From assembly GCA_902806575.1 (NCBI GenBank), contig CADCXD010000008.1:2728001-2792000 (forward strand): 64,000 nucleotides of DNA, read 5' to 3'. The translations under genes and the position numbers were made by a program. A model generated the notes under the pieces. That model made no database searches. It was given only the letters and a program-made list of their open reading frames with translations, and had not been told where the DNA came from. Source of the stretch: Jackrogersella multiformis. Its lineage: Eukaryota > Ascomycota > Sordariomycetes > Xylariales > Hypoxylaceae. How positions within the stretch are numbered: the first letter of the stretch is position 1; each line of letters begins with the position of its first letter. Below, piece after piece: positions 26,443 to 39,750 of the stretch.

Positions 26443-27560
26443 TGTCATATCATTATCGCAATTCCTGTTTATCCAAAAACCGATGGTTTATTGTTAAGTC
26501 AATACAACGAACACGATTATTAGACTACCTTCGCCAGGATGTTAGGGGTGTGATACTGGGCGCAAGGGAGGTTCTCGTAAGATAACGGCGTATTAGGTGT
26601 TGGGGGCGTGAAAGGATAAACTAGCAATCTTGCGGATCGTGGATCGTGGATCATAGGTCCAAGCGAGGCATCCCAAGCGACTGTTACCGTAAATGTCATC
26701 TTATTATTGTCCTCGTTGACTCTGAAGCGTAGTAGGGAATGCGATCGAGGCTCTGCGTTGGTAGAATTGCTACTACTCGGGCCGGTCTGGTCACGGCTTC
26801 TATGCTTGCTACATGCCTACTTAGACTAGGGGCTTAGGTACCTGCTAGAGAGTTGAATGGTTTTCTTGGGACTTGAAGTACGGCGCGAGTAGTATGCATA
26901 TTGAGGTGCTAACTGTGGTGTCCCTAAATAAGTTCGCTAAATCTCTTATTGATGCATACCTAGCTTATCTAGGTAGATACAAAAGAATAGGACTAGACTA
27001 CTATTATTACGACTTTGTAAACGGTCTGAAGTGTATCTATTCGTCAGCATGCCGACCTAGGTTGCGTAGGTGAGTGAAGAAAGACATTCACGGATTGGGT
27101 GTAGGTATTTATACGATCTTATAGGTTATCGATAAAGAATGATATATCGAGGTAGGCAGCAGGGTACTAGGTAGGGTAGGTATAACTTGTGCCCCGCATT
27201 TCGTAGATGTCAAAGTTGAATAGGGTAGGTATGACGAGACGTCATGTCATGGTCAGCAAGCTTCGTTAGCTTCGTTAGCTATCTACTAAACATCTATATG
27301 CAATTGCCTAAACAAAGGCAATCGATTTTGGTTTTTGGTTTTTGGTTTTTGGTGTTTAGACTTCCCTTGCTCAATCTCATCCTTGAGAGCTCGCCACTTG
27401 AAAGACCTACCTTCCCTCTCGAGATACACCCGTACCCAATTCAATTCCAAACCCTTCCAGCTTTCCTACATCGCCAACACCGACCATCTACATCAACAAC
27501 AACGTCAACATCTACCTACACCACACTTACACCCTCATATCCACAAGCTCAACCACCACC
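26443..27560. other. Intergenic with GGTTTTT repeat
   Basis: No gene recognised. A GGTTTTT repeat of about four copies lies at 27326-27352, and the last 150 bases are a C/A-rich leader of the methyltransferase gene. TAGGTA-type motifs occur near 26835, 26970 and 27165-27180. Confidence 0.5.
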
Positions 27561-28370
27561 ATGGCCTGGCGCAGCTCCGGCACCTCCAACGCGGAGCTAG
27601 TCGAGAACCTGTGGCGCAACAAGCTGATCACGCAGCCGCTCGTCAAAGCGGCCTTCCTCCGCGTCGACCGCGCGCACTACGCGCCCATGAGCCCGTACGA
27701 GGACAGCCCGCAGCCCATCGGCCACCGCGCCACCATCAGCGCCCCGCACATGCACGCCGGCGCCGTCGAGTCCCTGCTGCCTTTTCTGCTCCCGCCGCCA
27801 GCCACCAACACCGACACCAACACCAATACAATAGCGGGAGGAGGAAACCCCGCCCGCCCCCGCCGCGTCCTCGACGTCGGCAGCGGCAGCGGGTACCTGA
27901 CGCACGTGCTGGCGGAGCTCGCGGGCGACGCGGGCGTGGTGGTGGGGCTGGAGCACATCGCGGCGCTGCGGGACCTGGGCGAGGCCAACATGGCCAAGTC
28001 GGCCGGGGGCCGCGCGCTGCTGGCGAGCGGGCGCGCGCGGTTCCGCGTCGGCGACGGGAGGAAGGGGTGGGTGGAGCCCAACACCGCCGCCGCCGCCGAC
28101 AACACCAATAACGACAGCAACATTAATAACAGCGAGGAAGAGGAGGGCGGGGGCGGCTGGGACGCGATCCACGTGGGCGCCGCCGCCGCCGAGCTGCACG
28201 AGGACTTGGTCGCGCAGCTGCGGAGGCCCGGACGCATGTTCATCCCCGTCGAGGCCCCCGGCGGCGGCGAGCAGTATGTCTGGACCGTGGATAAGGACGC
28301 GCGGGGCGCGGTGAGGCGGGAGAGGTTGTATGGCGTGCGGTATGTGCCGCTTACGGATGCGCCGAAGTGA
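27561..28370 (+). CDS. pcm1: Protein-L-isoaspartate O-methyltransferase
   Basis: Intronless, 269 residues. It transfers a methyl group from S-adenosylmethionine to isoaspartyl residues in aged proteins, starting their repair. Visible features: NLWRNKLI near 16-23, the substrate-binding stretch IGHRATISAPHMHA near 53-66, the SAM-binding motif VLDVGSGSGYLTHVLA near 103-118, and the later IHVGAAAAELHEDLVAQL and GRMFIPVEA motifs. Two low-complexity insertions interrupt the fold: a Thr/Asn run before the SAM motif (about 80-96) and an Asn- then Glu-rich run before WDAIHVG. They lengthen the protein beyond the usual 220-230 residues. GC-rich codon use is strong. The start ATG follows CACCACC, a good fungal context. 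Confidence 0.92.
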   Translation: MAWRSSGTSNAELVENLWRNKLITQPLVKAAFLRVDRAHYAPMSPYEDSPQPIGHRATISAPHMHAGAVESLLPFLLPPPATNTDTNTNTIAGGGNPARPRRVLDVGSGSGYLTHVLAELAGDAGVVVGLEHIAALRDLGEANMAKSAGGRALLASGRARFRVGDGRKGWVEPNTAAAADNTNNDSNINNSEEEEGGGGWDAIHVGAAAAELHEDLVAQLRRPGRMFIPVEAPGGGEQYVWTVDKDARGAVRRERLYGVRYVPLTDAPK

Positions 28371-28965
28371 GGGGGGGTGCTGTGGTGTACGGGGTGAGTA
28401 CGGAAAGGGGGGAGCATACGTGGGTGGGTGAGTGTACAAATGCTTGGGAAAAGGGGTTATGGAGGTTATGGTTCGCTTGATTGCTTGCTTTGGTTGGTGG
28501 ATGCGTTTTACGTGACCTTGCACTGAGTCTCGAACTCGAACTTGAACTTGACCTGACCTGACGCTGGCTGGAGACAGGTATATGCAAATGACTCGAGACG
28601 GGAGTTTTGGACAGGCTTGTTCGAGGTATGTATGGATGTTTCCTTTTCTGCTGTTAGAGGTCAGACTAATCCTAGTGTGGAGTGCCTTGTCTCATGGAAC
28701 ACGCAGTGGTTCGGATGACTCGTAGGCTACCTATGGAATTTGTGAAATGTTAGTCCTACGCAGAACCGGTGTACCCTAAGTTAGGTACCTAAGTGGTTTA
28801 ATGATAATGATCCAAGTCCCGCTAGTTGTAGGTCAGAATTCGACGGTATAGTGAAAGCAGATACTTTAAACGCCACGAATGGAAGATGTTCATTGCCCTC
28901 TAGTTAGTATTTACAGCGTACAATACAACGCTCCCATGATGATGAATGCCCCAATTTGATTTTCA
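28371..28965. other. Intergenic between convergent genes
   Basis: 3' flanks of the methyltransferase and the NDUFS8 gene. The long minus-strand frames overlapping 27597-28587 are shadows of the GC-rich methyltransferase gene. Confidence 0.55.
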
Positions 28966-29921
28966 TTATCTGTAAGGGGAGTCTGCTCTGATGATAGCTG
29001 CCAACTCCGGTTCCCACTTGTCTCCGTTCGCCAGAAGCTTCTCCTTGTTGTATAGCAGCTCCTCTCTCGTCTCGGTGGAGTACTCGGCGTTAGGCGACTC
29101 CACGATGGCGTCTACGGGACATGACTCTTGGCAGAAGCCGCAGTAGATGCACTTGGTCATGTCGATATCGTAGCGAGACGTTCGTCTCGAGCCGTCAGCT
29201 CGCTCTTCGGCTTCTATGGTGATGGCCTGCGCTGGGCAGATCTATATCGAGCGTTAGCTAAGCGCCGCCGGAAAAGCGATGGTGGGTTGTAGGTTTCAGA
29301 GGGTTGGTGAACATACAGCTTCGCACAACTTGCAGGCGATACATCGTTCCTCGCCTGACGGGTAACGTCTCAATGCGTGTTCGCCACGGAAGCGGGGAGA
29401 GATGGGACCCTGTGAGAAGATTAGCCTCTGATGCCTCCATATCCATCTAGGCAATGCCCCCATTCCGAATGTCGTTTCCGTTGTGGAGGGTTGAGTATAT
29501 CGCGCATGCTTGTTCAGAATGTGAGGATTGAACTTTGTAGACTACGAACCTTCTCGAAAGGGTAATAGATCGTATATCTAAGAACATGACCTCACATTAG
29601 CCTTGCAACCTTTCTTCTCGAATTCCTGGATAGAGTGGATCAAACTCACGGTGGTCTGAAGTATTGCTCCAACGCGACGTACATACCCCTGAACATCTCG
29701 GTCAGGAGGAAGAACTTCCCGGTGCGGTCCATGAACCCTTCGTCTACCTGATCCCATCGTTTCTGGTTGGGGATCCGGAAGCCCTTCATAGGCGGGCCGG
29801 CGGGCGTAGCGTACGTCCGCTGCGCGACTATTCTAGCCACGGCGTAGGCGGAGACGGGATGTCGTCGCACGAGCTGATGAGATAGCATGGCTGCTGTTTT
29901 TGACGTGGTGACCCCTTGCAT
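28966..29921 (-). CDS. NDUFS8: Complex I 23-kDa (TYKY/NDUFS8) subunit
   Basis: Four exons: 29650-29921, 29550-29577, 29317-29409 and 28966-29241, giving 222 residues. The second exon is only 28 nt (YTIYYPFEK). The protein has a mitochondrial presequence rich in Arg and Ala, then PPMKGFR, a conserved amphipathic stretch LTEMFRGMYVALEQYF, GPISPRFRGEHALRRYPSGEERC, and two 4Fe-4S ferredoxin motifs: C123-x2-C-x2-C-x3-CP and C162-x2-C-x2-C-x3-CP. It binds clusters N6a and N6b and passes electrons toward ubiquinone in the peripheral arm of complex I. Translation may instead start at the second ATG (29888, MLSHQL), which resembles the start usual in relatives and would give 211 residues. Divergently oriented to the acyl carrier protein gene, another complex I subunit. 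Confidence 0.93.
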
Positions 29922-30503
29922 GGCGCGGTGCAATTGGGCGGTGAGAAGGGGGCGGAGAGGGTGGATTGTCGAGGTTTAGGTGTCGGAGGCGAGATCTAGG
30001 AGTGATAGATAGCTTGATCTTGATTTCGAGATCATGATGATGGAGTTTCGGGATTTTAGGTGGAGCTCGACATTACAAAAGCATTGCCGTCATTGGTCGT
30101 AGCTCAAGCCCCAAGCCCGAGTGGGTCGCATTAGATTGGAGCCACACATTAGGTCATTGAGTCAATATATACAGTTGGTAACAGGTAGGAAGCAGCTGGC
30201 AGCCGAAACCCCCACTTACCTAATACACAACGTACATACCTAGGTACGAAATACATACATGTAGTAATAGATCAATCACGTGCAGCTGCCACTCGAATCG
30301 CCGCTAGCTCCGCGGGTCTAACCTCGGAGTGAATGACGAGAAATTTATCTGAACTTGGAATTTCCTCTATCAAAGTCAAAGTAAAGCTTCAACCCACCAC
30401 AATTAATAAAATCCGATCCGCATCACTCATCCCCATCGAGACCACCACTCTTCCGCGTCGCACTCCCCGAACACCGCCAATTGAATCATTCTTGATCGCC
30501 GCC
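29922..30503. promoter_or_regulatory. Shared divergent promoter of two complex I genes
   Basis: 582 bp separate the start codons of the NDUFS8 and acyl carrier protein genes. Visible elements are a CACGTG E-box at 30277-30282, an ATTGG (inverted CCAAT) near 30090 and one ACCTAGGT palindrome near 30239. Whether they act is not known. Confidence 0.5.
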
Positions 30504-31305
30504 ATGTTTCGCACAGCATTACTCCGCACCGCCGTATCGGCATCTCGCGCCGCCGCTCGACCTATGGTCCGAAGAGTCGCGGTGCCCTCCAGAGCCGTCC
30601 TCGCGCCCGCGCCCAGACTCGTCGCTTTCAAGACCGTACGGATGTACTCTGCCGGTGGCGCCTTGTCCAAAGATGAGGTTGCGACCCGCATCATGGGTAT
30701 CTTACAGAACTTCGATAAGGTGAGTTGGTCTGCTGTATAGTTGAATTCTTGTCTTAGCGGAGGGAAACGGACTTCGGATATATGCTATGAGGTCGCAACG
30801 CCGAAGTATTATATGCTACACTTCTGAGCATAGATTTCTGGCAGTATGGGGCGCTTGGATGTGAATAGGACCTCGGAAAGGGAATTAATATGCTAACTCT
30901 ACAATAAACAGGTCAACGACCCAAAGAACGTAAGACACGATACCAATGCGCCAAATATACCTCGGCATGCTAATCTTGATTAGATCGAGTTGACTTCCCA
31001 CTTCTCAAACGACCTCGGTTTGGACAGCTTAGACACGGTGGAAGTCGTCATGGCGATAGAAGAAGTATGTGTCAATATTTTGGGATTTGGGATTTGAGAT
31101 AAAATAGCTAACAATCTATGCAGGAGTTCAGTATTGAGATTCCCGACAAAGATGCAGATGCTATCCACAGTGGTATGACATCCCCATTGGGCAATCAAAA
31201 ACCCAGAGTGTTTGAAAGTGTTGATTCGACCGAAATGCTAACTGCTCTGTTCAAATAGTGAACCAGGCTGTCGAGTACATATTGAGCCAACCGGATGCCC
31301 ACTAA
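30504..31305 (+). CDS. NDUFAB1: Mitochondrial acyl carrier protein (complex I)
   Basis: Five exons: 30504-30719, 30912-30929, 30984-31064, 31124-31172, 31259-31305, giving 136 residues. Exon 2 is an 18-nt micro-exon (VNDPKN). Residues 1-50 are an Arg/Ala-rich mitochondrial targeting sequence. The carrier domain follows, with the phosphopantetheine site LGLDSLDTVEVVMAIEE (Ser 93) and the acidic helix around EFSIEIPDKDAD. The protein carries growing acyl chains in mitochondrial fatty-acid synthesis (leading to lipoate), and in fungi it is also a structural subunit of complex I. The neighbour across the shared promoter is NDUFS8. Confidence 0.95.
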
Positions 31306-32263
31306 GCAATCAATCTTGTACATTAACAGAACAGTTCAGTTACACCACTCTTATGGCAATGACCTTACTTAGAATTTGAATCCCGCAGCAGTGGCTATGT
31401 ATACCTGCAAATATTGAGGCGATAACGGCGGGACGAGAGCCGACCGGACCAGGAGGGTCGAAACTCGACGAGAAAAAAGATAAAAGACATCAATGAAAGT
31501 TGACTACGGCGTGGTTCAGATCAATACTCGATTCGTCGCCGTTGTATTAGTGTATAGATCTTTTCTCTCTACTACTGCTACTGCTACTACCCACTTACAG
31601 GTGTGCCCCATAGTCTCTGGTCCGTGGTCTGACCGTACATCTAGAAAGAATTGGTTCGAAACTAGCGACCAACGGTGAAGTTATGGTGATAATATATATA
31701 TATATGGTGATATTATGGTGAGATTACATATATTTAAAATATTAAATATCGGCATATCATACTTATTATTGCTTATTTGCTTATTATTGGATACATAGGT
31801 AGTTCCTAATAAGTTCCCAATAAGTTCCAAGGTTCCTAACAAGATCTTAATAGAAACGATTATTGTGCTGAGGTTATCCGATCCACAACCGCCAACCAAT
31901 GAAACACAAATGAGAAGCCCTAGTTTCAGCTGAGCCATGTCGAGTATCTACATGGTACCTCATGTAGGTAAGGGATTCAATCTGAAAAGGGCACATGTCT
32001 CCTGTAGTTTCAGCTACTATCGTCCTTTTCTTTTCTTTCCCCCCCTTCATTTTATAGTTAACCCCCCAATTCTCAAGTCTCTGAGGTCCTTATGTTTATT
32101 ACCACTTCGCTTCCTAGGATATATCTATTATATACATAATACAACTCACATCACTCACTAATACGGAATACTTAATGTTATAACAACATTAGGTATTAAC
32201 GATATACCAAACTCTCGCTCTTGGACGGAACTAATAACAACTGCCGGCGTGGGAGGGATTGAG
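31306..32263. other. Intergenic
   Basis: No gene recognised. AT-rich stretch around 31680-31880 with TATA runs, then a C/T-rich leader before the modin-like gene. Frames on both strands are short. Confidence 0.5.
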
Positions 32264-34261
32264 ATGGACAGCTCAACCACAGCAGGCAGCAATAACAATG
32301 TGGGAAATACTGGCATGGACAGTGCTACGCTTGCGGGCGTGGTCGCTACCGTGATTTCTTTCGTGGCGTTGATCGTCTCGTCCATCCAGCTGCTCTACCA
32401 GTACTATACCAACGTGTCCCTGAACGCGCTCGGGGCGAGGAATTGCAATGACCGGGTCATGGGTCCTTGGGCTCAGCTCACCCGCCGACGATGGCGTTGG
32501 TTGGAGTTGCGGTTCGAGATCATCTTCGAATCTCCTATCCTCTTCGTGGCCCCGGCTTTCAACCGCCGCGGGCCCGTGCCAGGCCGGGAGATCTGGTACA
32601 TGGATGGGAGCGACAGGAGCTACGAGCAGACCCGGACTCCCTTCGCCGCCGACCTCGGCCCGCTTCCCAGGACTACGGCTATCCACCACGGCGTCAACGT
32701 CGAAGCTACCTGGGTGCTGCTATTGCGAACCCTGCAGTCCATGGAGCGCGAGAGCGAGAAGTGGCAAGACATAGTACGGAGCACCGACAACTGCGAGAAG
32801 CTGCCGGATTTCTCCGCCCGTACCCTGGCCGTCGCGGTCCAGGCTCAGACGCTGTCCTGGGACTTCGTTCCCAACTTCAAAAAACCGTTCGCCACTACCA
32901 CCATGTGCCATATAGTAGAGATAGCTGCCATGCTGGGCATCTACTGGACCATGTGGGACTCGGCAGGAGACCGGTACCGAGCCGCGGGTAACGGCTGCAT
33001 GCTGCTAGGGTCCTTCAACGCCGACCAGGGCATCGTCTTCCAGGTCATCAGGCACGACAAGACCGAGTCCCGCGAGCATCGCCTCATCCCCCACAACTCC
33101 ATCAAGAGGTTCTGCTTCGGCTTCTGCCCCACTTTCTACTTCCTGGATAAGTACGAGTTCGTCCCGGAAACCAGCGATACCAAGAGACCCATGGACCCGA
33201 TCCTCCCCATCCTGAAATTAGGCAGCCGGCAAGAAATCGTCGAGACTTTTATAGATATCGGCTGCCCCATACAGGTCGCCGAGTACTTCCTCAACGAGGA
33301 TGCGAGGGTTTCTCATCTCTTTCCCGGTAAGCTACCCTATCACCTAACCAAAATATCATAAAACTCGGGGTTTGTGTGTATAATGTCCACAAACTAACAT
33401 TTTCTAGTCGTATTCGACGTCCTGGGAATGCTAGGTCGGACCATCTCCGTAGAGGGATACTGCTACCGCATGCTACCCAACCCCACGATCTTCCGCTGGG
33501 ACCGGCGGTTATTCGACACCAAGCGGCTCCTAGTCGCTTTCGAAGCGCCCTTCTCCACCCTAACCGAGCTCTACGCCGCGTCCGGAGGGATCCCCGAGCC
33601 GCTCATCGCGATCGCGACGGCCCTCGGCAGCCTCAACCCGCACCTCACCAACCCGCAGATCCGGGACTTCTCGCCGGCGCTGCTGGAGCGCCTCCGCGAC
33701 ACCATGGAGACCATCGACAGCTACCTGCGCGACTCCCCCGGGGACTGGGAGTCGCCCTCGGAGGCCGTCGTGCTGGAGACCGTGGCCCACCACGCCGCGG
33801 CCGTCGTCGCCGACCTCGGCCTGCGCCCCTCGTGGCTCATCGACGTCGTCCCCTTCAGCCGCGCCAACGACGGCACCAACGAGCGCAACCTCGTGCATTT
33901 CCTCTTCCGCTACGGCCGCTGGGCCGCCACGCACGCTTACGCTGATCTCGATGCCACGCAGCGCCACAGGAACGCTAACGCGGACGACGAGCACGCCCGG
34001 CCCGCCGTGAGCCCCCCGCCGCCGCCGCCCGGGTCGACGGGCGCGCCTGATGTAGACTCGCTCGCGAATGTGGATGTAGACGGGGCAAGCGACTACGAAC
34101 GGGTCCCCTGGAGGAGCGACGCGCGCCTCCGCGACGTCACCTGGTGCCTGCTCATCTTCCGCATGCTGTGCTGGCTCCAGCTGCACGATTTTCACCGCGA
34201 CGACGTTATGATCCCTCGCGGCGCGGTGTATGGGAGCCGCATGCCGGTGTATATTATATAG
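32264..34261 (+). CDS. Modin-like membrane protein
   Basis: Exons 32264-33326 and 33408-34261, intron 81 nt (donor GTAAGC, branch ACTAAC, acceptor TTTCTAG), give 638 residues. An N-terminal hydrophobic helix lies around residues 20-47 (LAGVVATVISFVALIVSSIQ). Then comes a conserved block with RNCNDRVMGPWAQLTRRRWRWLELRFEIIFESP, SYEQTRTPFAADLG and later TRTLAVAVQAQTLSWDFVP. The second half is helical with a Pro-rich segment near 590. This resembles the fungal modin proteins, named from modifiers of heterokaryon incompatibility in Podospora anserina. I rely on memory of the family motif (VMG-WA-T-RW-W-ELRFE), so the name is tentative. Frames in other registers of exon 2 reflect its high GC content. 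If modin-like, its place 12 kb right of the kinase-HET gene is suggestive. Confidence 0.7.
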
Positions 34262-37200
34262 GTTAGGTTATCCTAGGTACTTGGCCTAAATATGTGTACG
34301 GAGATGGGTCGATGGGTACCTAAAGTGGGAAGGTCTTGGCTACTATGTTTATAAGATGGGGCTAGGTTAAACGGTTATATGTTTATAGCATGAGGAAATG
34401 TATATAACTAAAAGGTCGGGCTGTGGAGTTCGGTTGGGACGGTGTGGGTTGTGTTGCTTTGGTTGAGCGAGCCTAGGGTGTTGGGAACGGGGAACTGGGA
34501 ATAGAGATCTTAGAGAGACTTATATACCTAGGGTTACTTTGTTGCGAATAGGATAAATGTAACTTCGAGTTATGAGTAATTCGAGTTTGGAGATTAATTA
34601 CCTACCTACCTACCTACCTACTAAGGATGTTATGACTGAATGGTGTTTAAGAGAAGCTTAGTAGGTAGGTACCTAAGCAAAACGCATTCTTGTATTTCTT
34701 TTTTCCATAACACTTACTCGCACTTAATTAATTTTGCTGTCTTTTAGGAGTGTTAAGGGGAAGCATACATGTTTTCTAATCCGTGTGCTAGGGTTTTGGG
34801 AAGTTATTGTTAAGGAGTATGCGTCTTTCTTAAGCAACATTGCTGGTGGAAAGAAATCAGTTATGTTGGAGATTTAGGCTGGTGTACCTTGATTTCATAT
34901 AATAATGATACTTCAGGGATGATTAGGTTGTCATTTCGTCCTTTATGAAGTAAATGTTTACAGGAGAACATAATAGTATTTCTTATGCTATGAGAATTTG
35001 TCAGGGTTGGCGTTCCCATAGTTGGCGTTTAACACTAGGTGCCATTAATAAGGGTTAATGTATTATTGACTTTTCTTTATTAATCTAAAGTCCTTCGAAT
35101 TACTTTTATTAATATGGTTGTTCGAGTACTTGCCAGAATTAATAAATTAAGTTAAAAGTTATCTCTTATTTCACATCTCCCATACGTATATCAACTCCAT
35201 ACCTAAGGCTTCTATTATAATGAGGCCAAATACTTGTAAGTTCATATTAAGAAATAAACTCCTATTACAAGTGTAAAATTCCCATGATAATTATACGTAC
35301 AAATTTAACACAATGATACCTAGTAATGATCTTAACAAGACCACCAGTCTCGAGGCCACTCATAGTCACAAGGATAGAAGCTTCACTTCACTTAATACTA
35401 TCCACACCACGATACGTCACGTACAACTATACCTTTGTCAGCCAAATGGGAGAATTCATAGGCTAAGGGTTAAACGTTGTGGAACCCTTCGCGAAGATGG
35501 AATTTCAAGCTGCTATTAGATCATATGGCCAAGTATTATTAGGTTATGTTATTGCTCATGAAATTGAGTACAGGAGAGTAGCAATCGATGCTAACGTAGT
35601 CGTTACTATTAGTTATCTTGTCTGCCTCATACAGTATGAGTTTAACAGTTGATTAATCCCATGACTTAAGTTACCAAACTACCTAGGTACCTAATATAAA
35701 TCCTCAGAGTAACATAATTCACAGTTCATTTTACCCGAACACTACAAACACGACCAGTCTTCTAGTTATCAGATAACCTAACTTATTGATGAAAAGGGGC
35801 ACATGATTTTCAAAAGTAAGCCCTGGGAAGTTTCAATAACGTAGGTAGTCCTCCCATATTACAAAGAAAGAATCAACGTATCACAGAGAAAGAAGAATCA
35901 ATGTTGGTGTAATGAGCTCAGCTGGTGCCCAATATTCGTATGTAAGTAGCGTTGAAACTTCTGATTGGATCATACAAGCTGCCACTTGCTCCCCAGTCAC
36001 GCTGCACTGCATGCCACCTTGACCTTATGACCGCGCTTATAGATTCCAACCAATGTCCTCGATCCTCGGTCGTCACTAGTCGGTCACTTGCTGCATAGCT
36101 GACGAGCCGACCCGTGAGTGGGCTACTGTCTACCACGTTGTCGGGATACTTACGCAACCGTTGGTGCAACGCTAGACTCAATAAATTACTGGAAAATCCG
36201 GGTAGCATCCTGTCGGGTATCACGACGGGCATGAATGCCTGGTTCGGTGTTAAGGGTTATACAGCACTTATGTTATTATGTTACCCCTAAACGCCCCCTT
36301 GCCGCGAAATATTTATTTATTTATATTAGGTATGTTATATAAGCTTCTCGAGTACTAATTAATATGTAATAATATAACAAAGTTATAAAGTCCAAGTTTA
36401 AGCTCCTTTATAAGCCATTCGATATGTTTAGCAAGTCACCATGTATTAAAAAGGGGGTGTTCTTTTTCATAGGACTTTCTACCATTTATGCTAGATTCAG
36501 CTCTCGGACTAACCGACTGTCTTGTCTCCTAAACGGCGGGAAACACGTGTAAGCACCTCTCAAGGTCAAAAGCATGGCTACCTATTATAATCCTAATAAT
36601 ATATCCGGGCGTGAGCTGGATACAAACACGCTCGACGCCCCTGATTCCACTCCCTGAAGACGTCGACGACAGCCCACACCGTGATCACAACGAGCCGCCG
36701 CAATAAACCAAACCCTACTAGGTTGATTAACAATCGATGCTAATTACTGTTGGCCCTCGTAACGTTACGAAGGCTATCAACGAAAAAGACACAAACTAGG
36801 TACACGTCGCCCTAATCACCCTCGCGACCAAGGCCACCTTCAACACTGCACACGCTCCACCAAATCTAATCCCTGAGAGTCAACTCCACGACGAGAAAGA
36901 GCCTCTGCCGCGCCTCCACCCTCGTAATATTGGCAGAGCAAGTCCCTTCACCGAGCTACAAGCCCCTACCATACCTAGGTGGTGCTAGCTAGGCAGATAT
37001 CCGGTTTCGCCCGCAGGGAGTCGAGGGGCTGAGGGTCGGGGATGTTCGCTGTGGTTCCCGGGGTTCGGAATGTGTTGCCTTGTTATTCCACCTACTAGGT
37101 ACCTACCTAAGGTAGGTAGCCAGTTTACCTAGCGAGGAGGCGGCCTCAGAGGCCTCGCGGAGGCGTTGTCGGGCGTATTTTGGTCATTTGTGGGGGTGAC

Positions 37201-39750
37201 TTGCTTGAAATGTATTTACAGGGTTGGTTTTGCTTGTGGTGGTTCCTGGGTGGGCTCGCATTGCATCGTGATGGTTAGGAAGGCTGCATAGGTAGGCTAA
37301 GTAGGTAGGGGTATGTGGTAGCAATACAAAGGATTAATATGATGCATACCTAGGTACCTTATAAAAGTTGTCGTAAATACCGTCGTTGGCAGCCCCTGAA
37401 CCCCTCTGTCACCTACCTAACCTTACCTAGGTGGTTAGATGCCGAGTTCGCCGCATTAGATCTTTTGTTGCGATGTTATTATTCTTGCAATTTGTAGTAG
37501 TAGTGTTATAGTATTATAGTGTTAGCAGTAGTAGTAGAAGTAATAATCAAATAGCCTACAGCCCACCAAACTCATAAACTCATAAGCTCATAAGTTACTC
37601 ATATACCCAATCGTCGACTTTTCTAAGCCAAGTCTTGCTTACCTATCAAATCAAGCTATCACTAACAGAGAGCCGCGTAACCTAAGACGATATATCTATC
37701 TCTCCCTAACATAGCTAATCTACCTCGGGCAAGCAGGTACCCAAGCAGCCAACCACACACACACCCACACATCCATCTAACCAGCCGCCTTATACCTATC
37801 CACACCCTACCACACTACAGGTACAGCCGCGTACCTGCCTCGCCCCGGCCCCTCGCGACGAATCCAGGAGCGCGAGGCACACCCGCGTCGAGGCTAGGTA
37901 GCTAGCTGCCTGCTCGAGTTCCACGAGATCGATCTGATCAGGATATGCCTACCTTAGAGTCGGAGCCGCTGGACCCTGGTACAATGGACGCCACCGACGA
38001 GCAAGGACGGGTTAGTCTGGTTGTCGATGCCGAGCTACCATCTCTCCCTCCCTCCGCTCACTCACTCACCCGCCAACCTCCTCGCTTGTCTGTCGGCTTA
38101 GGAAGCTTCGGTGAAGTATATGTCAGGTCAGGTTAGCAAAAGGGATCGTATGTGACAAGTAAACGATCTCAAGGCAGACCGTTGCTAGCAACCTCGACTA
38201 CGAAGACCCTAAATACCTACCTACCTACCTAGGTACCTACTAAGATCAGACACGCCTCGACGCCTCCAGGCACACATCCATCCATCCATCCATCCAACCA
38301 CCCAACTCATCCAACCCATCAACAACCCGCAAACCGCCTCGCCGCCACCGGCAAGGCACCATTGCGTAGTCTCGTCTGCTATCCAATGTGTAATCCAAGG
38401 AATGTGACAGAAGCTAGGTAAGCAAGCCATAGCGGAGAGAGGAGAAGAGAAGGGGAGAAGGAGAGAAGAAGGAGGGAGAAGCAGAACTAGCACCACACCA
38501 CACTACACTACACTACACCTACGTACCTAGGTACCTGTACCTACCTACCCGTCACCTTATCCTCGAGACGCAACACAGCACAAAACACAGCACCAACAAA
38601 CAAACAGCACAAGAACTATCGATGCCTAGTCAATCTGATAAGAGTTGTAAACGTCGTTTGAATATACATCCATATTTCCCATCCCGTATGCCACAAGTCG
38701 TATATCGACCTACCTACCTCATCTATCTCGCCCCTCTCGACCCCTCAGCCCCTCGACCTTGACCTCAACCTCAGTCCCCTAGCTAGCTAACCAACTCGGT
38801 TAGGTCTAGGTACGTATCGGAAGAAGGAGGATGATGAGTGGATAAGTAGATGGATGAGTAGATAGGCGAGTACACGGAGCAGTGTGAATCCGTTCTAGTC
38901 CGATTGAATTTTTCTTTCTTTCGTTCTTTGTTTCTTTCTTTTTTCGTGTGTATATGACCGCCTATATGTTCACCGCTAAATTCCCGTTCCGTATTCCAGC
39001 AGAGTGACTAAATTCCCAATTACATGTGTGTGTGTTCTCAGATGAGCAGATGCGTCCGACAGGTCGGATCGGATGTGACGTGACGTAGAAAAAACCCCAA
39101 AAGTAAAAATAAAAAGATGCCAAAAAACAGAAAAAAACCAGGATATCTCCAAGAAAGTTAAGTAATAATACCGACCCCTTTTCCGAGGAACTAGGGGCTA
39201 GCTTAAGAGTTATGAACAAGAAGAAAATAAATAAATAAAGTAGAAATGCATGTGGCAATGTGATGATTTTTACCCAACCAACTCCGACCCCCTGACCCGC
39301 ATCTCCTGTAGATAGGTAGTATCGTCTTAAAGAACCCATACGCCACGCCACGCCGGGTTGTCACTTGTTTTTGCCGTGCCGTGCCGTGAGAAAAAAACTG
39401 ATATTAACCAAACGAGTAGCAGGAGTCCGCCCCTCTATGCCCGCCTGCCTGCTATGCAACTAAATGTCTTCGCTTTCGTTCTTCGATGTGGCCTCCCGTA
39501 TAGGTTAGGTAGCATTCGCCGTAGCACCCTTGCCGTATGATACTTCGTGCTGAACAGGCAGCTTCCCGGCGCTTCGTGATTCGTGACTTCGTGAATTAGA
39601 TAGTGGCATCTAATATCTGCATTTCGAGTGCGCGTCCCTTCGAGGTGGTTTCGCATGGGGCTATGTATCTTCCTCTGGCTTTATTATCATGCTTCGCGGC
39701 GATGAATTATTATTATTGTCCTGGTCGTTCCGCCGGGTCGATCGAGTCGT
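34262..39750. other. 5.5-kb gap without a recognised gene
   Basis: I see no convincing gene. The frame at 37945-38136 (starting MPTLESEPLDPG) has a possible intron near 38011-38101 but no recognisable product. Sequence around 36540-36980 is richer in C and might be a relic of coding DNA. ACCTAGGT palindromes occur near 35683, 36970, 37344, 37427, 38228 and 38525. A (CATC)n repeat lies at 38276-38296. The right end is the 3' flank of the zinc-finger gene. Confidence 0.4.
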